Positions 46,752-55,921 of a stretch of 64,000 nucleotides of DNA are shown here, piece by piece. Both the position numbers and the translations under genes were made by a program. Location: assembly GCF_004000925.1 (NCBI RefSeq), contig NZ_BIME01000003.1:248001-312000 (forward strand). Direction: 5' to 3'. Source of the stretch: Paenibacillus illinoisensis NBRC 15959. Its GTDB lineage: Bacteria; Bacillota; Bacilli; Paenibacillales; Paenibacillaceae. Position 1 is the first letter of the stretch. The number at the start of each line of letters is the position of its first letter. The notes beneath the pieces were generated by a model, which did no database searches, was not told where the DNA came from, and saw nothing but the letters and a program-made list of their open reading frames with translations.

Positions 46752-48071
46752 TTATACGTGTTCCTTCAGGACAGTGCCATGTGATTCCCGGATTCCCCAC
46801 AATACACGCTGCAATACGATGCCTGCCACTCCAATAGCCAGCGTAGCAATGCCGATGAATTGAAAGGTAAGGCCAGGCCCCATAATATGAATCAGCGCAC
46901 CACCTGCCAGCGGGGCAACAACAAGCACGACACTGGACATCGAATTTTGGATGCCGAAGACACGTCCTACATAAGCAGGAGGGGTTTCCTTTTGCAGCAA
47001 ATAATTTAGAGTCACCATAGAGAGGCCGTTTCCGAGGCCAATGCACAGTCCCCAAACGATAATCCATACATCCGGGGTATGGGGAACTACCCAGCCTAGA
47101 GCAGCAATACCTGCGCCAATAAGGACAAAACCTCCACCTAACCCCCATCCATAACTGACTCGCGGCAGTCGGTTCAGCAGCAGAATCATGATAACAGCAC
47201 CTGCACCTGCCGATGAGCCCAGCCACCCGATCAAAGCTTCATTCCCCGGCTTGATGCTGCGGAAAAGCGTTACGAACTGATAATCAATCATCAGAATCGC
47301 CATTAAGCCCAAACAGCCAAACAACAGCGTGCATAGAATGGCCCGGCTGTTTCGTATAAAACTCCACCCTTTCGTCCATTGCCTCAGCACCGATTCAGTC
47401 TCTGCATGCTCCTGCTGATCTTGCGTCTCCTCACCTATAGAATGTTCCGGCATCTCCGTTAACCGTCGCAATGGCCATAGCACCAAACCGGATATTAGAC
47501 GGGTGCAGGCATTGATCACAATACAAATCTGAGGTGAGAATACCGCCAGGATGACGGCACCCAGAAGCGGTCCGGCCACCTTGGAGCATTGTCCGACAAA
47601 ACCGTTCAGAGACGATGCCTGAAACAGATGCTCCTCGGCCACCACTTGACGCGTCAGCGCCTGCTGGGCCGGAATGTGGAATACGCCCATCATGGCTCGC
47701 AAGGCCAGAAGCGGAAGCAGCCATGCCGCACTTGGCGCGAACAAAATGGCAACCGTAAGCACAACGGTGAATACATCACAGAGTAGCATGATCTTTACTT
47801 TGTGCAGACGATCCGCAAGGGTACCCGCTACCGAACCCAGCAGGATACCCGGGACAGCCATACAGACGGGAATCAGTGCGATGATCAGTGGATCGGCACC
47901 CCATCGATAGGCCACCAATACCTGAATGGCAAGGGCATCGAACCAATCCCCGAAGGTAGCGAGCGCATACGCGATAAACATACGCATGAAGCGGAAGTTG
48001 GTCCACAAACTTGTGGGCGGCATTGGGGACGAAGGTGATGGCTGATGAGATTCATTTGAAACAGTATTCAT
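46752..48071 (-). CDS. MFS transporter
   Basis: The 439-residue protein has twelve predicted spans. GSVAGTLADRLHKVKIMLLCD is the motif A loop between spans 2 and 3, and AYVGRVFGIQNSMSSVVLVVAPLAGG its C-terminal counterpart, as in MFS drug or macrolide exporters of the MefA/EntS type. The substrate is unknown. AGGAGG precedes the ATG at 48071. It follows the winged-helix regulator by 78 bases on the same strand and is probably controlled by it. Confidence 0.9.
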   Translation of the reverse strand: MNTVSNESHQPSPSSPMPPTSLWTNFRFMRMFIAYALATFGDWFDALAIQVLVAYRWGADPLIIALIPVCMAVPGILLGSVAGTLADRLHKVKIMLLCDVFTVVLTVAILFAPSAAWLLPLLALRAMMGVFHIPAQQALTRQVVAEEHLFQASSLNGFVGQCSKVAGPLLGAVILAVFSPQICIVINACTRLISGLVLWPLRRLTEMPEHSIGEETQDQQEHAETESVLRQWTKGWSFIRNSRAILCTLLFGCLGLMAILMIDYQFVTLFRSIKPGNEALIGWLGSSAGAGAVIMILLLNRLPRVSYGWGLGGGFVLIGAGIAALGWVVPHTPDVWIIVWGLCIGLGNGLSMVTLNYLLQKETPPAYVGRVFGIQNSMSSVVLVVAPLAGGALIHIMGPGLTFQFIGIATLAIGVAGIVLQRVLWGIRESHGTVLKEHV

Positions 48072-48149
48072 TGTGGGGTTTCCTCCTACTCCTCTGATTA
48101 CAGCCTTGTTGCCAGGCTTACATGTTCCTTGGCTGTAATCATACGAGAG

Positions 48150-49328
48150 TTATATCAGAGGAAGATCAGACGCTGGAGGGAATGAGGATAAATACGCGCG
48201 GACTTCATTCGTAGTACGCTGCCCATACATAGGAACACCGTATTCTTTGGCAATTTCAGCATAGACTTGACGATATTTGTGAACCAGACGTCCCTCAATT
48301 CGGTGATGTGCCATGAATAACAAGATCTGATTCGCCGAATTGATGTATAGTGGTGCGTTCAATGTCATTTTGAGAACAGCCAGCCCGTCATCCATTCTCG
48401 GCTCTGCTTCTCGAGCTCTCCCCTGCCTCAGCAGCCACAGCCCCTCCATGACCTGGAACCGCCCGATCTCACGCAAATATGGCGCTTCCTTCAGACTCGA
48501 ACGTAACATGCTCATCTGTTCTTCAACTCTTTCACCACTGCCGCCCCACAACTCTACGTACAACTCCGACAGGGATACGGGCAGCTTGAAGTTGAGCAGA
48601 TGGTCTGTCTCAATGACGCGATATGTCTCTACTAACTGTGCTTTGGCTCGCCGATATTGACCAACCTCTGCATAAACCTCGACAATATTCAAGATACGGA
48701 GCTCCCGAAGCTGATCCGCAGACAATGCAGGTGAACTCAGTGCCTGCTCATACAAACGCAAACTCTCCGCTGGTTCAATCAGCGCGTGTACAAAAATCAG
48801 CAGCCAGTACAACCGCTCCTCAAACGGGAATTCCTCAGTAGTAATTAGCCATTCCAGATCCCCCTGGATAAAATGGATATACAATTGATAGAACGAATCA
48901 ATCTGGATACCCAGAGCATCCTGCTGATCAAACAAGGTTAGCATCGATTTCCCCTGTCCAAACAAATGATATTTGCGGAACAATCCATGGATCACTTCCC
49001 GCATCTCCAGATCGTGTGCGGAGGGGTTGGCGGGCAGCGCTGCCATATTCGTCCGTATGGTTAGTCTGTAACCGTAACCCCGAACCGTATCCAGCGAAAC
49101 TTCTTCCCAATGTTTCAGTTTCTTGCGCAGCCGATACACATGGTCATCCACGGTGCGTTCAACCGGATATTCCAGCGGCCATACACTGTCCAGCAGCTGG
49201 CTGCGGGTAAATGCCTTTTCCTTGTTTTCATATAGAAAATGAAAAAGCGCGAATTCCTTCGCGAGCAGCTGGATGGAATCCGTGCGCCGGGTTACGGTAT
49301 ATGTACCTTCATCAAATTGCAATGACAT
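48150..49328 (-). CDS. Winged-helix (OmpR/PhoB-type) regulator with helical-repeat C-terminus
   Basis: The 392-residue protein has an OmpR/PhoB-type winged helix in residues 1-95 (LAKEFALFHFLYENKEKAFTRSQLLDSVW, RTVDDHVYRLRKKLKHW, LDTVRGYGYRL) without a receiver domain. The rest is helical and TPR-like (LRILNIVEVYAEVGQYRRAKAQLVETY). This is a one-component regulator related in layout to SARP or MalT-like proteins. GGGGG precedes the ATG at 49328. It is upstream of the MFS gene. The signal is unknown. Confidence 0.82.
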   Translation of the reverse strand: MSLQFDEGTYTVTRRTDSIQLLAKEFALFHFLYENKEKAFTRSQLLDSVWPLEYPVERTVDDHVYRLRKKLKHWEEVSLDTVRGYGYRLTIRTNMAALPANPSAHDLEMREVIHGLFRKYHLFGQGKSMLTLFDQQDALGIQIDSFYQLYIHFIQGDLEWLITTEEFPFEERLYWLLIFVHALIEPAESLRLYEQALSSPALSADQLRELRILNIVEVYAEVGQYRRAKAQLVETYRVIETDHLLNFKLPVSLSELYVELWGGSGERVEEQMSMLRSSLKEAPYLREIGRFQVMEGLWLLRQGRAREAEPRMDDGLAVLKMTLNAPLYINSANQILLFMAHHRIEGRLVHKYRQVYAEIAKEYGVPMYGQRTTNEVRAYLSSFPPASDLPLI

Positions 49329-49436
49329 GCCTGGTCCCCCTGTATATGCTTGCTTATCCCTTGTTTGGGTTCATACATAATGTGATTAAACTAAACCTGA
49401 TATTTCGTTCATGTAGAAAACAACATACCACAAAAA

Positions 49437-49462
49437 AACCTCTTGCGGGTACGCAAAAGGTT
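49437..49462 (-). terminator. Terminator after the TrpXYZ-like ABC operon
   Basis: Arms AACCTTTTGCG and CGCAAGAGGTT with a 4-base loop are followed by T residues on the minus strand. A second small hairpin (ATACGC/GCGTAT) sits at 49472-49486. Confidence 0.85.
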
Positions 49463-49494
49463 TTCTGTATAATACGCCCAGCGTATGGCCTGGC

Positions 49495-50289
49495 CTAGCC
49501 AAGTACCACGCGGTCGTCTGCCATCTTTTTGCCGCTGATGCGCTCGAATTCACCCAGCAGCTCAGGTACGGTCAATGTGCGCTTGCGCTCTTCACTGACG
49601 TCCAGAATGATTCTGCCCTTATCCATCATGATCAGACGGTTACCCAGACGAATCGCTTGTTCCATATTGTGAGTTACCATCAGGGTCGTTAGTTTCATCT
49701 CACGGACCAGCGTTTCGGTCAGCTCGGTAATTAATTCGGCACGTGAAGGGTCAAGTGCCGCCGTATGTTCATCAAGCAGCAGAATCTGGGGCTGGGTAAA
49801 GGTTGCCATCAGAAGGCTGAGTGCCTGGCGCTCCCCCCCAGAGAGAAGACCCACTTTGGCATTGGGACGCTTATCGAGTCCAATCCCCAGCTTCTGCAGC
49901 TGGGCGTTGAAGATCTCCCGTCTTGCCCGGGTAACCCCGAAGCCAAGGCCACGCCCTTTACCGCGTTTATACGCCATCGCCATGTTTTCTTCAATCGACA
50001 TATGCGGAGCCGTTCCTGCCATCGGATCCTGGAACACCCGGCCGATCCAGCTGCTGCGCTTATGCTCAGGCAGGTTTTTGATGGACCGGTCATTGATCAG
50101 CACATCTCCCATATCCGGCTTCATTACACCAGATATGATATTCATCAACGTAGATTTTCCCGCACCATTACTGCCGATGACCGTTACGAAATCGCCCGGA
50201 TTCATCGTCAGATTCACGCCAACCAGAGCTGTCTTCTCGTCTGTCGTTCCCGGATTGAACAGCTTCGTCACATGTGAAATCTCCAGCAT
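49495..50289 (-). CDS. ABC transporter ATP-binding protein (TrpY/TrpX-cluster type)
   Basis: The 264-residue ATPase has Walker A GSNGAGKSTLMNIISG, signature LLSGGERQALSLLMATF and Walker B ILLLDEHTAALDP. The DEH in place of DEP is typical of the ATPases that pair with PF04392-type binding proteins. The ATG at 50289 is 9 bases after GGGAGG; the GTG at 50295 is too close. It slightly overlaps or abuts the permease stop, so the two are coupled. Confidence 0.92.
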   Translation of the reverse strand: MLEISHVTKLFNPGTTDEKTALVGVNLTMNPGDFVTVIGSNGAGKSTLMNIISGVMKPDMGDVLINDRSIKNLPEHKRSSWIGRVFQDPMAGTAPHMSIEENMAMAYKRGKGRGLGFGVTRARREIFNAQLQKLGIGLDKRPNAKVGLLSGGERQALSLLMATFTQPQILLLDEHTAALDPSRAELITELTETLVREMKLTTLMVTHNMEQAIRLGNRLIMMDKGRIILDVSEERKRTLTVPELLGEFERISGKKMADDRVVLG

Positions 50290-50291
50290 GA

Positions 50292-51212
50292 TCACATGCC
50301 TCCCTTCGCTTGTTGACCCGTGGATCGCATGAGCTCTTCCGTTCGTTTGCGAGCAAGGCTCTTCTGCTTCATGGAGCGCTGCATGGTTGGGAAGACAAGA
50401 GCAATAATGACGATGACCGCGGTAATCAGCTTCAGATCAGAGGTATCGAACCATTCGACCTGAAGAGCAAGCGCAACGACAATCCGGTAAATAATCGAAC
50501 CGACTACAGCTGCGAGCGTTGCCCAGAATACAGTTCTTGCACCCAGAATGGCTTCCCCGATAATAACAGAGGCCAATCCGATTACGATCATACCAATTCC
50601 CATCGTAATGTCTGCGAAGCCTGATTGCTGGGCAATAAATGCCCCGGACAAGGCAACCAGTCCGTTAGACAAACTGACGCCGACGATGGTCGTTACATCG
50701 GTATTTGCACCGAAGCTGCGGATCATGCGTTTGTTGTCGCCTGTGGCGCGCAATGCCAGTCCAATATCGGTTTTCATAAACAGGTCCAGCATGATTTTAA
50801 ATACCAGCACGACAATGATGATCAGCACCATGACATGCTCGCCCGAGAATGGATTATCCATTCCCATAATGGATTTATTCGGCGCACCAAGGATGCGCAT
50901 ATTAATGGAATAGAGGGCGATCATCATGAGAATCCCGGATAACAATCCATTGATTTTGCCTTTGGTATGCAGCAGACCGGTACAGGCTCCAGCTATCATT
51001 CCTCCAGCCATTGCCGCCAAACAGGCGAGCCAAGGAGAAAAGTCATTGGAGATCATAACCGCCGCGATTGCGCCTCCTGTTGTAAAACTTCCATCTACGG
51101 TAAGATCGGGAAAATCGAGAATCCGGAACGTAATATATACACCAAGGGCCATGAGGGCATATAACAGACCGAGCTCGATTGCACCTTCGATTGAATTCCA
51201 ACTTATACTCAC
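50292..51212 (-). CDS. ABC transporter permease (branched-chain/TrpZ type)
   Basis: The 306-residue protein has eight or more spans. ALMALGVYITFRILDFPDLTVDGSFTTGGAIAAVM is the conserved N-terminus of permeases in the PF04392-linked (TrpXYZ-like) systems. The GTG at 51212 follows GGGAGG at 7 bases. It lies 89 bases after the binding protein, with a hairpin between. Confidence 0.92.
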   Translation of the reverse strand: MSISWNSIEGAIELGLLYALMALGVYITFRILDFPDLTVDGSFTTGGAIAAVMISNDFSPWLACLAAMAGGMIAGACTGLLHTKGKINGLLSGILMMIALYSINMRILGAPNKSIMGMDNPFSGEHVMVLIIIVVLVFKIMLDLFMKTDIGLALRATGDNKRMIRSFGANTDVTTIVGVSLSNGLVALSGAFIAQQSGFADITMGIGMIVIGLASVIIGEAILGARTVFWATLAAVVGSIIYRIVVALALQVEWFDTSDLKLITAVIVIIALVFPTMQRSMKQKSLARKRTEELMRSTGQQAKGGM

Positions 51213-51242
51213 GCTACTTCCTCCCTGTCTATCGAAAAGAAT

Positions 51243-51269
51243 GAGGCGAACCTACTGCACGTCCGCCTC
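51243..51269 (-). terminator. Intercistronic hairpin between binding protein and permease
   Basis: GAGGCG/CGCCTC arms followed by ATTCTTTT on the minus strand look like a partial terminator, which would give more binding protein than permease. Confidence 0.5.
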
Positions 51270-51301
51270 GCATCCGTACTGCCGGTTGTCATCCGGTCAG
51301 A

Positions 51302-52357
51302 TTATTGAATAATGTTGTTATCCTGGTCCTGCACTTCCGCCTTCATCTCGTCGGTAACTGTGATGCCTTGAGCTTCAGCTGCTTTAAGATTCAGGATCAG
51401 ATCGAGCTTGTCCGGAACGGTTACTTTCATATCGCCAGGCTTCGTACCATTCTTCAAAATATCCGCAGCCATTTCGCCGACTTGATATCCATGGTCATAG
51501 TATTTAAAACCTACGGTAGCAAAAGCACCTTTTTCAACCGTGTCCCGGTCACTGGAGAAGAACGGAATCTTGTTGCTGTTTGCTGTCTGGATGATCGTAT
51601 CCACTGCACTGACAACCGAGTTGTCGAGTGTGATGTAGAAGGCATCCACTTTGCCTACCAGAGAGTCTGTTGCCTGTTTAACTTCAGATGTATTCGTAAC
51701 TGGAGCTTTGACCAGCTTGATTCCGTGTGTTGCCAGTGCTTTTTCGGCATTGTCGGCCATGACAACAGCATTCGGTTCGCCCTCGTTAATGACCAAACCT
51801 ACTGTTTTTACGTCGGTCATGTATTTCGCGATAAAATCAGCCAACTGCACAATTGCTTCCGGATTCGTATCCGATGCACCAGTGACATTGCTGCCTGGCT
51901 TGTCCAAGTCACTAACCAGTTTGGCACCCAGCGGGTCCGTTACTGCTGCGAAGAGCAATGGCTTTTCTTTGACCTGTTGAGCCAGTGCCAGTGCAGATGG
52001 GGTAGCAATCCCGAGCACCAGGTCATTCTTCGAATCCCCTGCGATTTTTTGGGCAATGGACAGGTTGTTGGTTGAATCACCTTGTGCATTGTTGTAGTCA
52101 ATGGTCAGGTTTTTGTTTTCCTCGATTCCCGCTTCCTTCAGTGCCGCAATGAATCCTTCACGTGTTGCATCCAGGGAAGGATGTTCCACAATTTGCGAGA
52201 TGGCAATGCGGTAGGATTTTTCTGCAGTCCCTTCGCTTGCTGTAGTACCGGATCCTTCGGATTCCGTACCCGTACCCGTGCTGCTGTTATTTCCGCAACC
52301 TGCGGCTACAATCATTGAGGCAACCATCATCAGTGACATCCAGAATTTCTTTTTCAT
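51302..52357 (-). CDS. ABC transporter substrate-binding lipoprotein (TrpX-like, PF04392 type)
   Basis: The 351-residue lipoprotein has a signal (MKKKFWMSLMMVASMIVAAGC) with Cys at about 21, then a Gly/Ser/Thr linker. The mature part (YRIAISQIVEHPSLDATREGFIAALKEAG, LVLGIATPSALALAQQV, FAAVTDPLGAKLV, ITLDNSVVSAVDTIIQTA) is the ABC_sub_bind family, whose best studied member is streptococcal TrpX for tryptophan. Specificity here is not proven. The ATG at 52357 follows GAGAGGGG; an upstream ATG at 52375 lacks a site. Confidence 0.9.
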   Translation of the reverse strand: MKKKFWMSLMMVASMIVAAGCGNNSSTGTGTESEGSGTTASEGTAEKSYRIAISQIVEHPSLDATREGFIAALKEAGIEENKNLTIDYNNAQGDSTNNLSIAQKIAGDSKNDLVLGIATPSALALAQQVKEKPLLFAAVTDPLGAKLVSDLDKPGSNVTGASDTNPEAIVQLADFIAKYMTDVKTVGLVINEGEPNAVVMADNAEKALATHGIKLVKAPVTNTSEVKQATDSLVGKVDAFYITLDNSVVSAVDTIIQTANSNKIPFFSSDRDTVEKGAFATVGFKYYDHGYQVGEMAADILKNGTKPGDMKVTVPDKLDLILNLKAAEAQGITVTDEMKAEVQDQDNNIIQ

Positions 52358-52635
52358 GTGAGAACCCCTCTCCATCTTCTAAATGTGTTGCCCATCTCCT
52401 CATCCTAGTGGCACGATAGGGCGGGACAAAGCGAACGCTTCAACGCATTGTTGCTTTTATCGACAAAAGCAGACAAACATAGACATTCCTCATGCGACTG
52501 AAGTCCATGACTCGTGTTGGTCATTTTGTGTTTCTCTAATATTAAGGTGCGACTTCTTTCCCGTCAATGGTTGTACCGCTTCCAATTTGGTTTATTCCTT
52601 AAGCATGATAGAAAACATTACACAAAATAAAAAAA

Positions 52636-52662
52636 GCCATCCACAATATTTCTGCCGATGGC
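52636..52662 (-). terminator. Terminator after the phosphotransferase gene
   Basis: GCCATC/GATGGC arms are followed by a T run on the minus strand. The rest of 52376-52635 is promoter region for the ABC operon; no gene is seen there, only a 13-codon frame at 52354-52395 that lacks a spaced ribosome site. Confidence 0.8.
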
Positions 52663-52685
52663 GCGTTTATCATACTTTAATTTGC

Positions 52686-53540
52686 CTAACAAATGTGGAG
52701 CCTTCTTCTAATCTCGTTGATAAGCAAACACTTTTCCTCTTCGGAGATCCCATCCGCAACCAGTTTGCGTGCTGCCATAGGGAGGATCCAAGGTTCAACG
52801 TCTGCATAACGGATGCCAGATAATCTTTCGTACTCCTCCATGAACAAGTTAATGCAGGTTTCCCTTGTAGCATCGAGAAGAACACTGGCCTCATTGGGCA
52901 AATGTGGGGGTAAGATCGCATAGCGGATCATAATTACATATTCAGCCAAGTCAGCTTCCGGATTTCCTGTAGAAGCATTGTTCCAGTCAATAATGACGGC
53001 GTCGTTATCTCTAAGCAGTATATTGCCTGGATTTGGGTCTCCGTGACAAAGCTGCTGCTTGATGGGTAAGTCATCCAGTTCGGCGATAACGGCTGCCTTC
53101 TCCGCTTCTGTTAAATATTGGGCTCTATTAATATCGTTTCTGATATTCTTCCGCTGACTCGGCATATTGGCCACTGAATGAGAATGAATCTGGTGAAAAA
53201 GTTGTGCCGTGATCTTCGCATCAATGTAATCGTCCATGATATCCATGGGTTGTTGCAGTCTGGATTGCTCTACTGCTCTTTCTACAAATCTCTTCATAAT
53301 GGGTTCGCCATAGATTCGTTCAAATACAGCACCTGATCGACCTCCAACGTCCACCAAATCGTAGGGTCGCGGAACTGGCAGCCCGCAGGCCCAAGCAATT
53401 CGACAATGGTGCAGTTCAGCCTGTAAAGCAGCCGGAATGGTATTTGGCTTAGCCAACTTGATGATCTTGCTTCCATCTTCCCATTCAAACACTTCCGCGC
53501 ATCCGCCTTCTCCAATTTTATTACCGAGCCCCTGGACCAC
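52686..53540 (-). CDS. Aminoglycoside phosphotransferase-like kinase
   Basis: The 284-residue protein has the APH fold: a Gly-rich start (GNKIGEGGCAEVFEW) with Lys in SKIIKLAKP, the catalytic loop QQLCHGDPNPGNILLRD and the metal-binding VIIDWNNASTGNPEADLAEY. It could phosphorylate an antibiotic, a sugar or choline-type substrate. The start is the GTG at 53540, 8 bases after AGGGAG. It follows the TetR gene by 22 bases, so TetR ligand and kinase substrate may be related. Confidence 0.88.
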   Translation of the reverse strand: MVQGLGNKIGEGGCAEVFEWEDGSKIIKLAKPNTIPAALQAELHHCRIAWACGLPVPRPYDLVDVGGRSGAVFERIYGEPIMKRFVERAVEQSRLQQPMDIMDDYIDAKITAQLFHQIHSHSVANMPSQRKNIRNDINRAQYLTEAEKAAVIAELDDLPIKQQLCHGDPNPGNILLRDNDAVIIDWNNASTGNPEADLAEYVIMIRYAILPPHLPNEASVLLDATRETCINLFMEEYERLSGIRYADVEPWILPMAARKLVADGISEEEKCLLINEIRRRLHIC

Positions 53541-53562
53541 TATGCACACTCCCTATTCGGAT

Positions 53563-54135
53563 TTAATAAGTGAGACCTTCTTTATGCAGTAACATCTCAT
53601 ACATTTCCCGGATCATCTCGGTGGCTTCGTCCATGTCCAGCTCTAAGGTGTGAGAGTTAAGTAGCGTTCCAATGCCGATTAAATAAATCGTCAATTTTAA
53701 GAAAATGCGCTTGAGTTGCTCGTAGGAAATGTCCTGCAATCGCTTGCTGTATCGCATATAAGATGTGGTCAGCTCTTCCCCCAGAAACTGATCAGTGTGT
53801 GGATGGTATTGCCGATAACCTGATAGATACAAGGCTCTGAACAGCTGCTTCTCGTTTTGCGCAAAATACAGAAAACCGATGGTCAGGTTCAGAGCAGGAG
53901 AATTATCGCTGTCCTTATAATCCAGCATGCTATTACGAGCAAATTCGGCAGCTTTGTCATAGACACTTGCTTTCAGCTCTTCAATGTTGTTATAGAGGCT
54001 ATAGATCGGTTGGGTAGAGCATTGGAGTGTCTGAGCGACGTTTCTCGCAGTGATCGCCTCCAGCCCCTGCTCCCGCACAAGCTCAAATGCGGCAGCTAAC
54101 ACTTTTTCTTGCGTGATCTCGGATCTTGGTGGCAT
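53563..54135 (-). CDS. TetR family repressor
   Basis: The 190-residue protein has the N-terminal TetR helix-turn-helix (SEITQEKVLAAAFELVREQG, ITARNVAQTLQCSTQPIYSLYNN) and a helical ligand domain of the TetR C_33 kind. GGAGGGA precedes the ATG at 54135. A 30-base palindrome lies 20 bases upstream, so it is almost surely autoregulated and controls the downstream kinase. Confidence 0.92.
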   Translation of the reverse strand: MPPRSEITQEKVLAAAFELVREQGLEAITARNVAQTLQCSTQPIYSLYNNIEELKASVYDKAAEFARNSMLDYKDSDNSPALNLTIGFLYFAQNEKQLFRALYLSGYRQYHPHTDQFLGEELTTSYMRYSKRLQDISYEQLKRIFLKLTIYLIGIGTLLNSHTLELDMDEATEMIREMYEMLLHKEGLTY

Positions 54136-54155
54136 TACATTCTCCCTCCATCAAA

Positions 54156-54185
54156 AATAACACCTGTTATATAACGCATGTTATT
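54156..54185. promoter_or_regulatory. 30-base palindromic operator upstream of tetR
   Basis: Three blocks are symmetric about 54170: outer AATAACA/TGTTATT and central GTTATATAAC. Twenty-four of 30 positions are symmetric. It lies between tetR and the SufR-like gene terminator. Confidence 0.75.
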
Positions 54186-54333
54186 ATTATAAGATTCATG
54201 TGTCAAGTGTTCATGTACGATAAGATCTTCTCCTAAATATCGTGAACTGATATAACTTTACCGGATGTTAAGTGAATCACAATGTGTATTCAACCGTAAT
54301 AGTAACGTTTTTACGTCTTATATAACAAAAAAA

Positions 54334-54363
54334 GAGACTGTTTCGAATAATCGAAACAATCTC
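54334..54363 (-). terminator. Terminator after the SufR-like gene
   Basis: GAGATTGTTTCGA and TCGAAACAGTCTC arms are followed by seven T residues on the minus strand. Confidence 0.9.
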
Positions 54364-54373
54364 CTTACGTTCA

Positions 54374-55021
54374 TCAATTTCCCGCGGCTTCGCGAATCTG
54401 GTATGTGCACTTCTTGCCGCCCTCAGCGTAACATTCCGTGCGCTCGACATCTGCCTGCAGCAAGGAACGGAAAAGATCCAATTCACAGCGGCAAGCCTGA
54501 CGATATACGCTCGCCACCTGTACAATGGGGCAGTTCAGCTCTGTCAGCACATAAGAACCGTCTTCTTCTCTCGATGCGTCAGCCATGTAGCCATTAGCAT
54601 TCTGTATGCGTGCCAATTCCTCCACACGCCCGGCCAGATCCTGGCCCTCCATCTGGGGCAATTTGCTCCGGAGCAGCTTGTCGCGCCGACTCTCGAAGAG
54701 CGTGTCTACAATGCCTTCACCGGCAGACTCCGTCAGTTCTTCGAGCAATTCAAGCGTAAGCGACGGGTAGGATTTTGGAAAAAAACCATCTCCGCGTGCG
54801 GTCAAATGGTACACCGAAGATGGACGTCCAGCTGTGGCCCGAGCCTCCCGGACTTCAATTAGTCCATCCTGCTCCAGTGCCGTCAGGTGACGGCGAATCG
54901 CCATGCCGGTCAGTTCAAGTTCGGCCGTCATTTCTCTTGCGGTCATCGTGCCCTGCCGCTTCAGCATGAACAAAATCCGTTCACGCGTCGTCATTTCGTC
55001 TTCACGCTTCACGTGCAGCAC
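54374..55021 (-). CDS. SufR-like Fe-S-type transcriptional regulator
   Basis: The 215-residue protein has an N-terminal winged helix (TTRERILFMLKRQGTMTAREMTAELELTGMAIRRHLTALEQDGLI) and a C-terminal cysteine pattern CPIV...ACRCELDLF...CYAEGGKKCTYQI. In cyanobacterial and mycobacterial SufR these cysteines hold an Fe-S cluster that sets DNA binding. The GTG at 55021 follows AGGAG. It lies 12 bases after trhO. No suf operon is in the window, so its targets, if not trhO, are elsewhere. Confidence 0.85.
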   Translation of the reverse strand: MLHVKREDEMTTRERILFMLKRQGTMTAREMTAELELTGMAIRRHLTALEQDGLIEVREARATAGRPSSVYHLTARGDGFFPKSYPSLTLELLEELTESAGEGIVDTLFESRRDKLLRSKLPQMEGQDLAGRVEELARIQNANGYMADASREEDGSYVLTELNCPIVQVASVYRQACRCELDLFRSLLQADVERTECYAEGGKKCTYQIREAAGN

Positions 55022-55033
55022 CTGCTCTCCTGC

Positions 55034-55921
55034 TTATGCGTGTACCGGTGCTGCCTCCCGGCAGGCATCCGAGCAAAAGCGGTTATGCGTCTCTTCGCAA
55101 TCCTCACAGCACACATGCTGCAGGTTGCAGGTTGGACAATTAATATATCGGTCATGTGTCGTTCCACAGTGATAACAGCTGGCAATAACGATATCCTCAT
55201 CTGTCCGGTTAATCGGCACGGAGATACGTTCGTCAAACACGTAGCACTTACCATCGAACAGACGACCTTGTACCTCAGGGTCCTTACCGTAGGTTACGAT
55301 GCCACCTTCCAGTTGAGCCACATCTTGGAAACCTTCTTTGATCATGAAACCGGTCAGCTTCTCGCAGCGAATGCCGCCAGTACAGTAGGTAATGATCTTT
55401 TTGTCCTTCATATCGCCCAAGTTCTCCCGAATCCACTCCGGAAACTCGCGGAACGACTCAACGTCCGGACGAATGGCTCCGCGGAAATGACCGATTTCAT
55501 ATTCGTAGTCATTGCGGCCATCGATGACGATGACATCTTCCCGTTGCAAATGCTCGTGGAACTCTTTCGGCGATAGACGTTTGCCGCTAGTCACGTTCGG
55601 GTCCAGTTCTTCGTCCACGCGGAAGGTTACCAGCTCCGCTTTGTGACGAACGAATATTTTTTTGAATGCATGCTCTTCCACGTCATCAATCTTGAACACC
55701 ATATCGCTGAACAGCGGATTGGCATGCATGTCCTTCATGTATTGCTCCGTCTGCTCCGGCGTGCCGGATACCGTACCATTAATACCTTCCGATGCAATTA
55801 GAATACGGCCTTTTACACCCAGGTCCTTGCAGTATTGCAGATGTTCTTGAGTAAATGTCTCGGGGTCTTCAATCTTCACGAACTTATAATATAAAAGCAC
55901 GCGGTACGCGCTGTTACACAT
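55034..55921 (-). CDS. trhO: tRNA uridine(34) hydroxylase, rhodanese-family (TrhO/YceA type)
   Basis: The 295-residue protein starts with an acylphosphatase-like part ([31 protein letters not shown]) and has a rhodanese domain ([21 protein letters not shown]) with the catalytic Cys in [13 protein letters not shown]-terminal cysteine cluster (CYHCG, CPTC, CCEDC) may bind zinc. TrhO makes 5-hydroxyuridine at tRNA position 34. The ATG at 55921 follows AGGTG at 6 bases. It is followed by the SufR-like gene. Confidence 0.93.
   Translation of the reverse strand: MCNSAYRVLLYYKFVKIEDPETFTQEHLQYCKDLGVKGRILIASEGINGTVSGTPEQTEQYMKDMHANPLFSDMVFKIDDVEEHAFKKIFVRHKAELVTFRVDEELDPNVTSGKRLSPKEFHEHLQREDVIVIDGRNDYEYEIGHFRGAIRPDVESFREFPEWIRENLGDMKDKKIITYCTGGIRCEKLTGFMIKEGFQDVAQLEGGIVTYGKDPEVQGRLFDGKCYVFDERISVPINRTDEDIVIASCYHCGTTHDRYINCPTCNLQHVCCEDCEETHNRFCSDACREAAPVHA

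Noticed and set aside
52354-52395. A 13-codon Trp-containing leader peptide before the TrpX-like gene
   Set aside because: The AGGAG site touches the ATG with no spacing, only one Trp codon is present, and no attenuator hairpins follow.
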